From contig JAGAYH010000052.1 of assembly GCA_017940565.1 (NCBI GenBank), forward strand, positions 1 through 49,142: 49,142 nucleotides of DNA, in the 5' to 3' direction. The translations under genes were made by a program, and so were the position numbers. Source of the stretch: Bacteroidaceae bacterium (lineage in GTDB: Bacteria; Bacteroidota; Bacteroidia; Bacteroidales; Bacteroidaceae). Of the stretch, positions 43,354 through 49,142 are shown one piece after another (position 1 is the stretch's first letter; each line of letters starts with the position of its first letter). The notes under the pieces were generated by a model. It searched no databases, was not told where the DNA came from, and was given only the letters and a program-made list of their open reading frames with translations.

Positions 43354-46290
43354 ATGAAACAGAGAAAACGACATTACTTAAATATGGCCACGCTGGTGCT
43401 GGCCTTCCTCATGGGTATGCCAACAACGACGAAGGCGCAGGACGGCAAATACATTGCCTACGGCATCGTCGTGGACCACGTGACGCGCAAGCCCGTCAGT
43501 GAGGTGCGCGTCTATCGCTGCACAACGGACAGCACGGTGGTAGATTCGTCCATGACCGACCCCGACTTAAATGTCGGGCAGCTCCACAACATTTATGTTT
43601 TCTATCCCCAAAAGTCGGGCGGGCTGGGCCTGCTGCGCGCAGAGAAAGAGGGTTACGAGACGGTGTGGGTGCCGCTGACGATACCGGCCTACAAAGGGCG
43701 TAAGTTCATGCACCGCCTGCCTGACATCGTGATGAAGCGCCGGCCCAAGGAGGTACATTTGGGCGGGGCCGTGGTGAAAGCCACGAGAATAAAATTCTTC
43801 AACCGCGGCGATACCTTAGTATATAATGCCGACGCCTTCAACCTGGCCGAGGGCTCCATGCTCGACGCCCTCATCCGCCAGTTGCCCGGCGCGGAACTGA
43901 ACGCCAACGGCGAAATCAAGGTAAACGGCGAGAAGGTGGAGAGCCTGATGCTCAACGGCGAAGACTTCTTCAAGGGGAACAACCAGCTGATGCTCGACAA
44001 CCTGCCATCGTACACGGTGAAAGACCTGCAGATCTATCGCAAGCGCGACAAAATGTCGGAGTTTGCAGGGCGCGACCTGGGAGAAAAGGAACTGGTGATG
44101 AACGTGAGGCTGAAGAAGGAGTACAACACCGGTTGGCTGGCCAACATCGAGGCCGGCAGCGGCACGGAAGCGCGCTACCTGGGCCGCCTGTTTGCCATGC
44201 GCTTCACGGACCACAGCACACTGAGCCTCTTTGCCAACCTGAACAACCTGAACGACCGCCGCCGCCCGGGCGAAAACGGCGGGTGGACACCGGAGCAGAT
44301 GCCCGAAGGCCGCCTGGCCACGAAGATGGCGGGAGCGAACTACCTCATCAAGGACCGCATGCACCGCTTTAAGCTCAACGGCAATGCCGTGGCGAAGCAC
44401 AGCGGGGGCGACAACCGCAACTCGACCAGCGGCGAGAACTTCCTCAAACAGGGCAATACCTTCCGGCGCGGCGAGGACCTCGGCCGCACCCGGCAGACGA
44501 CGTTCAGCACCTACCACGGATGGGAATGGGGCGCGGACGCCATCGTGAAGCAGATGTTCGACCTGGATTTCTGGATAACCCGCTGGCGCAACGGCAACGA
44601 CATCGTCGCGGCCACTTTCGCCGACAATCCTTTCAGCTACGGTACCGCCCTGCTCGACTCCATGCGCCAGGTGAACGCCGGCGCCCTGCTGCGACGCTCG
44701 GCCCTCAACCGCACGCTGAGCCAAACGTTGAACAAAGGCGATGAATACAGTTTCAGCGCTCAGCCGCAAGTGGGACTGAAAGCAACGGGCTCCGACTTTC
44801 TGTTCCTCACCGGCGAAGTGAAACTCACGGGATGGACGGAACAGCAGTTTGCCTCCCACCTGTACGACTACCCGAAGAGTCCGGGCACGGCCGCTGACTA
44901 CCGCCGCAACTACATTGACAACAGCCGGCACCGGCAGGAATACAGCGCGGGCGGCGCGTACTTCTTCGTGTTCCCCGGCAATCTGATCATAAGACCACAA
45001 TACACACTGACCCATACGCGCTGGCATGACAAGAACCCCCTCCACCGGCTTGACCGACTGGAGGGCTGGAGTGCCGACGACGAGCACGACGTGGACGAGT
45101 TACCCTCCACAACCGACTGGCGCATGCAGACGCTTGACCAGACCAACAGCGACTGGCGGCACTCTACAATGACAACACACGAGTTCAGCCTGCAAGAGCA
45201 GTGGAACACCTATAAGAATACCAAAAATCACTGGACACAAATCAGAGCGCAGCTCACCATCAGGCTCGTCAACGAGCAGATGGACTACCGGCGCGACACC
45301 TACAACGGCCGCACAAAACGGAACTTCACGGAAGTGCAGCCCAACGTCCTCGTGACACACAACTGGGACCATTACCAGCACGGCATGGTCTTCCGCTACT
45401 TCACCAATATCTACCAGCCTGACATGGTCAACCTGCTGTCGCTGACTAACACCGCCGACCCCCTCAACATCTACCTCGGCAACCCGCAACAGCAGACAGC
45501 CACGAAACACACCTTGACCTACCGCCTCTGGAACAATATCAAGAAGACGCAGCACCAGTGGAGCCTGAACGCCACCTACGCTATTCGGCACAACGCCCAC
45601 GCCATGGCCTACAGCTACAACCGCCAGACGGGCGTGCGCACCTGGCGGCCCGACAACGTGAACGGCAACTGGACGGCCGAACTGTCGTTCCGCTATTCCC
45701 TGCCACTGGACAAGGCCAAACGACTGACACTCTCAACGAATACGGAGGGCCTTTACAACCATGGTGTGGACCTGCTGGCCGACAGCGACGGCGACATTGA
45801 ACACCCCGCCCGCTCGTCAGTGAAGACAACGGGGCTGACCGAAAATCTGAAACTGGAATACAAATTTGGGAAATCCACTGTCGGGCTGCGCGGCAATGCG
45901 GCTTGGAACGGCGCCCGTTCCCATCGCGAACAATTCACGACAGTGGATGTATGGGACTTCAACTACGGGATTACCGGCACCGTGGAACTGCCGCTCGGCC
46001 TGCAACTCTCCACCGACCTTACCATGTACTGCCGGCGCGGCTACGACCTGCCCTCGGCCGACACGAACGACCTGGTGTGGAACGCCCGACTCTCGAAACG
46101 GTTGCCGAAACAGCACCTGACGCTGATGATAGACGGCTTCGACATCTTGCATCAGCTGTCGAACATGACGCAGACACTCAACACGCAGGGACGCATTGAA
46201 ACCTACCGCAACAGCCTGCCCAGCTACGTACTGTTACACGCCATCTACCGTTTCCAGATGAAGCCTAAGCACGAGCGTAACCAACGGTAG
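43354..46290 (+). CDS. TonB-receptor-like outer-membrane beta-barrel protein
   Basis: 978 residues from the ATG at 43354; a TTG seven codons upstream is less likely. Signal peptide MKQRKRHYLNMATLVLAFLM with cleavage near TKAQ. The N-terminal part (about 28-130) is a carboxypeptidase-regulatory-like domain (AYGIVVDHVTRKPVSEVRVY). A plug-like domain follows, with DALIRQLPGAELNANGEIKV and GEKVESLMLNGEDFF, then a barrel with alternating aromatic strands. This layout fits the 'outer membrane beta-barrel' receptors (PF14905-like) of Bacteroidetes rather than SusC, and no SusD gene is nearby. The C-terminus ends basic (KPKHERNQR) rather than in the usual aromatic residue, which is unusual for a barrel. 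The ligand is unknown. Confidence 0.85.
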   Translation: MKQRKRHYLNMATLVLAFLMGMPTTTKAQDGKYIAYGIVVDHVTRKPVSEVRVYRCTTDSTVVDSSMTDPDLNVGQLHNIYVFYPQKSGGLGLLRAEKEGYETVWVPLTIPAYKGRKFMHRLPDIVMKRRPKEVHLGGAVVKATRIKFFNRGDTLVYNADAFNLAEGSMLDALIRQLPGAELNANGEIKVNGEKVESLMLNGEDFFKGNNQLMLDNLPSYTVKDLQIYRKRDKMSEFAGRDLGEKELVMNVRLKKEYNTGWLANIEAGSGTEARYLGRLFAMRFTDHSTLSLFANLNNLNDRRRPGENGGWTPEQMPEGRLATKMAGANYLIKDRMHRFKLNGNAVAKHSGGDNRNSTSGENFLKQGNTFRRGEDLGRTRQTTFSTYHGWEWGADAIVKQMFDLDFWITRWRNGNDIVAATFADNPFSYGTALLDSMRQVNAGALLRRSALNRTLSQTLNKGDEYSFSAQPQVGLKATGSDFLFLTGEVKLTGWTEQQFASHLYDYPKSPGTAADYRRNYIDNSRHRQEYSAGGAYFFVFPGNLIIRPQYTLTHTRWHDKNPLHRLDRLEGWSADDEHDVDELPSTTDWRMQTLDQTNSDWRHSTMTTHEFSLQEQWNTYKNTKNHWTQIRAQLTIRLVNEQMDYRRDTYNGRTKRNFTEVQPNVLVTHNWDHYQHGMVFRYFTNIYQPDMVNLLSLTNTADPLNIYLGNPQQQTATKHTLTYRLWNNIKKTQHQWSLNATYAIRHNAHAMAYSYNRQTGVRTWRPDNVNGNWTAELSFRYSLPLDKAKRLTLSTNTEGLYNHGVDLLADSDGDIEHPARSSVKTTGLTENLKLEYKFGKSTVGLRGNAAWNGARSHREQFTTVDVWDFNYGITGTVELPLGLQLSTDLTMYCRRGYDLPSADTNDLVWNARLSKRLPKQHLTLMIDGFDILHQLSNMTQTLNTQGRIETYRNSLPSYVLLHAIYRFQMKPKHERNQR

Positions 46291-46381
46291 GATATGTTTC
46301 CCAATTTTTTTTAATAATTTCACCGGCAAGAGTTGTCGGAACGCATTAACTATTTAACGTTGCAATTCCAAAAATTGACAC

Positions 46382-46443
46382 TTAAACGCCGTTTTCTATA
46401 TTTTAAGTTACGATTTTGATAAGTTAATCTCCCGTTTTCGTTA
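46382..46443 (+). repeat. 21-nt-period units before rprX
   Basis: TTAA starts at 46382, 46403 and 46424, exactly 21 nt apart, each followed by a CG-x-TTTT segment (ACGCCGTTTT, TTACGATTTT, CTCCCGTTTT). Confidence 0.75.
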
Positions 46444-46479
46444 AAGATTGGCCCAGACGCGCGAAAACGGGAAATTAAC
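46423..46479. promoter_or_regulatory. 18-bp inverted repeat abutting the rprX promoter
   Basis: Arms 46423-46440 and 46462-46479 are complementary except one base (GTTAAT-C/T-TCCCGTTTTCG), spaced 21 nt, ending 2 nt before the TTTG box. It may be an operator or the terminator hairpin of the upstream gene. Confidence 0.55.
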
Positions 46480-46481
46480 AT

Positions 46482-46512
46482 TTTGTGGCTAAAAAAGGTG
46501 TGGTTATCTTTG
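46482..46512 (+). promoter_or_regulatory. Promoter of rprX-rprY, leaderless
   Basis: TTTG (46482-46485), 19 nt, TATCTTTG (46505-46512). The ATG at 46520 lies 7 nt after the box, where transcription itself should begin, so the mRNA should be leaderless. Confidence 0.75.
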
Positions 46513-46519
46513 CAATGAG

Positions 46520-48043
46520 ATGAAAAAACGGACCATTTGGATTATAGCCATTGTGATGGGCGTCAGTTTCTGCGCCCTTCTGGTACTGCAACTGCGCTAC
46601 TTCGAGCAGATGATACGCCTGCACCGCGAGCAGTTCGACAGCAGTGTGAGCCGTAGCCTGACCCACGTGACGCGCCAGCTGGAGATGGACGAAACGATGA
46701 AAGCCCTTCGCGCCGACGTGGCCAGCAATCTGCCCGACACGGTGGTGCTGGCCTCCGACCCCGCCACACAGCTGGGGAGCATCGGTGTGCACCAGGACTT
46801 CCTCGCCACCCCCGGCGACACAGCCTCTTCGCGCGTGAGCACGGGGCAGAGCGGCCTGTTCCTGAAGGCGCCCAACTTGCGTTCAGTCTACAATGTGTCG
46901 CAGCAGATGCGCAACGAACTGCGCTCACGCTATCTCTACCAGCGCGTACTGCTCGACAAGGTCATCTACGACATCCTCTACACGCAGAGTGAGAAGCCTA
47001 TTGAGGAAACCATCAACTTCAAAGCGCTCGACCAGCGGCTGAAGGCCGAACTGAAGCGCAACGGAGTAAACCTGCCCTACCACTTCCGCGTCACCTCACG
47101 CTCCGGCACGGTGCTCTACACCTGTCCCGACTATTCCCCCCAAGGCGAAGACCAGGCCTACAAGCAGGTGCTCATGCCCAACAATCCCCCGCAGAACACC
47201 GGTATCCTGCTCATCCATTTCCCCGACATGCAGCGCTACATCTTCCGCAGTGTCAAACTGTTGTTGCCTGCCATCATTTTCACGCTCGGCCTGTTCATCA
47301 CCTTCCTCTTCACCATAGTCATCATATTCCGCCAAAAGCGCATCAGCGAAATTAAGAACGACTTCATCAACAACATGACCCACGAGCTGAAGACGCCCGT
47401 CTCCAGCATCTCGCTGGCCACACAGATGTTGCTCGACCCTGCCGTGCCCAAGACGGAAAAGATGACAGCCCACCTCAGCGGCATCATCAGCGACGAGACC
47501 AAGCGCCTGCGCATGCTCATTGAGAAGGTGCTGCAAACTTCCATGTTCGAAGGCCGCAAGGTGCAATACAAGAATAAGGAAATCGATGTCAACAAACTGG
47601 TGGCTGACGTGGCCGACACCTTCAGCATCAAGGTGAAGAAGCTCGGCGGCACGCTCGACACCGACATCCAGGCCGCCGACGCCATCGTCTTCGGCGACCA
47701 GATGCACATGACCAACGTGCTGTTCAATCTCATGGACAATGCCGTGAAATACCGCCGTGAAGACGTGGACTTCCATCTCAGCGTGGCCACCTCGAACGAG
47801 CACGACAAGCTCCACATCACCATCGCCGACAACGGCATAGGCATCAAAAAGGAAAACCTCAAAAAGGTGTTTGACAAATTCTACCGTGTACATACCGGCA
47901 ACCGCCACGACGTGAAAGGCTTCGGCCTCGGCCTGGCCTACGTCAAGGGCATCGTTACCGCCATGCACGGCACCATACACGCCGAAAGCGAACTGGGCAA
48001 AGGAACTAAATTCATTATTATATTACCCATCATTAAAGACTAG
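46520..48043 (+). CDS. rprX: RprX-type sensor histidine kinase
   Basis: 507 residues. Two membrane helices (about 6-24 and 250-273) bracket a periplasmic sensor domain of about 225 residues. The cytoplasmic part has the H box MTHELKTPVSS with His288 as phosphorylation site, the N box NLMDNAVKY, and G boxes DNGIGI and GFGLGLAY. Sequence and gene order match Bacteroides RprX/RprY, first linked to altered outer-membrane porin and tetracycline phenotypes. It should phosphorylate the response regulator encoded 6 nt downstream. The start is fixed by the promoter, which leaves no room for a leader. Confidence 0.93.
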   Translation: MKKRTIWIIAIVMGVSFCALLVLQLRYFEQMIRLHREQFDSSVSRSLTHVTRQLEMDETMKALRADVASNLPDTVVLASDPATQLGSIGVHQDFLATPGDTASSRVSTGQSGLFLKAPNLRSVYNVSQQMRNELRSRYLYQRVLLDKVIYDILYTQSEKPIEETINFKALDQRLKAELKRNGVNLPYHFRVTSRSGTVLYTCPDYSPQGEDQAYKQVLMPNNPPQNTGILLIHFPDMQRYIFRSVKLLLPAIIFTLGLFITFLFTIVIIFRQKRISEIKNDFINNMTHELKTPVSSISLATQMLLDPAVPKTEKMTAHLSGIISDETKRLRMLIEKVLQTSMFEGRKVQYKNKEIDVNKLVADVADTFSIKVKKLGGTLDTDIQAADAIVFGDQMHMTNVLFNLMDNAVKYRREDVDFHLSVATSNEHDKLHITIADNGIGIKKENLKKVFDKFYRVHTGNRHDVKGFGLGLAYVKGIVTAMHGTIHAESELGKGTKFIIILPIIKD

Positions 48044-48049
48044 AACATT

Positions 48050-48748
48050 ATGAACGACAAAATGAGAATTCTGTTGTGCGAGGACGATGAAAACCTCGGC
48101 ATGTTGCTCCGCGAGTATCTCCAGGCCAAAGGCTACGAGACCGAACTCTTTGCCGACGGCGAGGCTGGCTACAGAGGCTTCGTCAGAGGCCGTTACGACA
48201 TCTGCGTGCTCGACGTGATGATGCCCAAGAAAGACGGTTTCACCCTGGCACAGGAAATCAAGCAGGCCGACAAAGACATGCCTATCGTATTCCTCACCGC
48301 CAAGACCCTCAAGGAAGACGTCTTTGAAGGCTTCAAGCTCGGTGCCGACGACTACATCACCAAGCCCTTCTCCATGGAAGAGCTCACCCTCCGCATCGAG
48401 GCCATCCTGCGCCGCGTGCAAGGCAAGCACCGCACCGAAAACGCCATCTTCAAAATCGGTTCATATACCTACGACCCGCACAAGCAAACCCTCCAGCGCG
48501 GCGAAGAGAAAACCAAGCTCACCACCAAGGAGAGCGAACTGCTCACCCTGCTCTATCAGCACGCCAACGACATCCTCCAGCGCGAATATGCCCTGAAGAG
48601 CATCTGGATTGACGACAACTACTTCAACGCACGCTCCATGGACGTATATATCACCAAGTTGCGCAAACACCTGCGCGACGACGAAGATGTGGAAATCCTC
48701 AATGTCCACGGCAAAGGCTACAAGCTCATCATTCCTGAAGAAGAATAA
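48050..48748 (+). CDS. rprY: RprY-type response regulator (OmpR/PhoB family)
   Basis: 232 residues. The receiver domain has the acidic pocket LLCEDDE (9-14), phosphorylated Asp55 in ICVLDVMMPKKDG and the Lys of FLTAKTL. The C-terminal winged helix (about 135-230) shows LTTKESELLTLL and SMDVYITKLRKHLRDD, ending with VHGKGYKLIIPEE, typical of the OmpR/PhoB class. The sequence is strikingly close to my memory of Bacteroides RprY (CEDDENLGMLLREYLQAKGY). It is cotranscribed with rprX and ends in a strong terminator. Confidence 0.95.
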   Translation: MNDKMRILLCEDDENLGMLLREYLQAKGYETELFADGEAGYRGFVRGRYDICVLDVMMPKKDGFTLAQEIKQADKDMPIVFLTAKTLKEDVFEGFKLGADDYITKPFSMEELTLRIEAILRRVQGKHRTENAIFKIGSYTYDPHKQTLQRGEEKTKLTTKESELLTLLYQHANDILQREYALKSIWIDDNYFNARSMDVYITKLRKHLRDDEDVEILNVHGKGYKLIIPEEE

Positions 48749-48777
48749 CATCCCGAGAAGTTCTCATAATCATCCCG

Positions 48778-48814
48778 ACGGCGCCCAACAACACTGGGCG
48801 CCGTCACTTTTTTT
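48778..48814 (+). terminator. Terminator of rprX-rprY
   Basis: 10-bp stem ACGGCGCCCA/TGGGCGCCGT (48778-48787, 48795-48804), 7-nt loop, followed by a T run at 48808-48814. Confidence 0.92.
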
Positions 48815-48881
48815 CACCAAACCCGCACCACCGGCAACGGAAGACGAGGGAAACGGGAGAAGGCACGCGACCCCCGCAACA

Positions 48882-48965
48882 CCAACGCCGTTTTCGGCAC
48901 GCCTAAATCCGATTTAGACATTTCCAACGCCGTTTTCGTCTCGACCAACTGCGCTTTCGTCATCA
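48882..48965. repeat. 21-nt-period array after rprY
   Basis: CCAACGCCGTTTTCG at 48882 and again at 48924 (42 nt later), CCAACTGCGCTTTCG at 48945 (21 nt later), and the palindrome CTAAATC-C-GATTTAG at 48903-48917 in the slot between. Four units in one register. Confidence 0.8.
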
Positions 48966-49110
48966 AAGACACGCCTCGCCGACGCCGGAAGACCGTTCCT
49001 CTTCCGTCTGTCCCGCCCTGAAAGCAAAAAAGTTGTGGGAAAATCCCTGTCGTTCCGTTCAAAATGACTAACTTTATCCCACCAAAAAACTCAATAAAAC
49101 TTTTACTCCG

Positions 49111-49142
49111 ATGAAAATTCTCAAAAAGAGCCTTTTACTGAC
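49111..49142 (+). CDS. Start of an exported protein, cut by the window end
   Basis: ATG at 49111 followed by MKILKKSLLLT, a signal-peptide start. A weak -7 box TAACTTTA lies 34 nt upstream. Only ten complete codons are present, so no function can be given. Confidence 0.5.
   Translation, partial: MKILKKSLLL

Larger units (their letters stand above)
48749..49110. other. 362-bp space after rprY
   Basis: It contains the rprY terminator (48778-48814), a 21-nt-period array (48882-48965) and a weak -7 box TAACTTTA (49069-49076) before the last ATG. No gene is seen. Confidence 0.7.

Noticed and set aside
43816-45087. 423-codon minus-strand frame opposite the beta-barrel gene
   Set aside because: His/Val/Gln-rich shadow of the barrel gene without domain, promoter or start signal.
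48814-49062. Minus-strand frame with 7-residue periodicity after rprY
   Set aside because: The periodic peptide is explained by the 21-nt DNA array; the frame overlaps the rprY terminator region and lacks a start signal.

Overview
The window looks like a chromosome segment of a Bacteroidales bacterium, most likely of the Prevotella group. Reasons: two SusC/SusD outer-membrane pairs, RprX/RprY-type regulators, DUF4290, DUF3127 and DUF3256-like genes, a SO_0444-type Cu/Zn permease, a C-terminal 'YDLQGRRV...KGLYIVNGKK' tail on a large secreted protein, and promoters of the Bacteroidetes type (TTTG, about 20 nt, TAnnTTTG). No phage, transposase, CRISPR or plasmid gene is visible.

Layout. 1-4227 (minus): a class A penicillin-binding protein, a lipoprotein DNA/RNA nuclease and an AqpZ-type aquaporin. 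4382-5236 (plus): a zinc-ribbon membrane protein. 5285-9997: a 1233-residue secreted protein and a 62-residue companion ORF, enclosed by 91-bp inverted repeats. 10149-12129 (plus): a Cu/Zn-type permease with a Cys/His tandem repeat, an overlapping Fur-family regulator, and a DUF3127 protein with an SSB-like acidic tail. 12267-13831: tRNA-Cys without encoded CCA, convergent with the CCA-adding enzyme. 13919-14308: a small lipoprotein. 14483-20918 (minus): a core operon, DUF3256-like, tsaB, DUF4290, murA, rimM, dxr, rseP. 21382-37156 (minus): six genes arranged as two consecutive FAS1-SusC-SusD triplets, closed by a strong terminator. 37805-42019 (minus): a RidA/chorismatase-like gene followed by a secreted GH2 beta-galactosidase. 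42323-42844 (plus): a MarR regulator. 43354-46290 (plus): a TonB-receptor-like beta-barrel. 46520-48748 (plus): rprX and rprY. A new gene starts at 49111 and is cut by the window end.

How they work together. The two FAS1-SusC-SusD sets should build outer-membrane uptake complexes whose extra lipoproteins carry fasciclin domains; no glycosidase sits inside this operon, so the ligand is unknown. The murA-dxr-rseP operon supplies envelope precursors, isoprenoids, tRNA modification and envelope-stress proteolysis. MurA carries Asp in place of the usual fosfomycin-target Cys.

Most unusual signal. Many spaces between genes are built from degenerate arrays with a 21-nt period. Each unit holds a short palindromic core (about 5-6 nt arms around 3 nt). 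The arm sequence changes from unit to unit while the symmetry is largely kept. The clearest arrays are 43006-43089 (four exact units), 37508-37583 (four), 5529-5583 (three) and its inverted relative 21148-21202 (three); weaker ones are at 14347-14409, 42898-42960, 43124-43200, 46382-46443 and 48882-48965. I do not recognise this as a described element.
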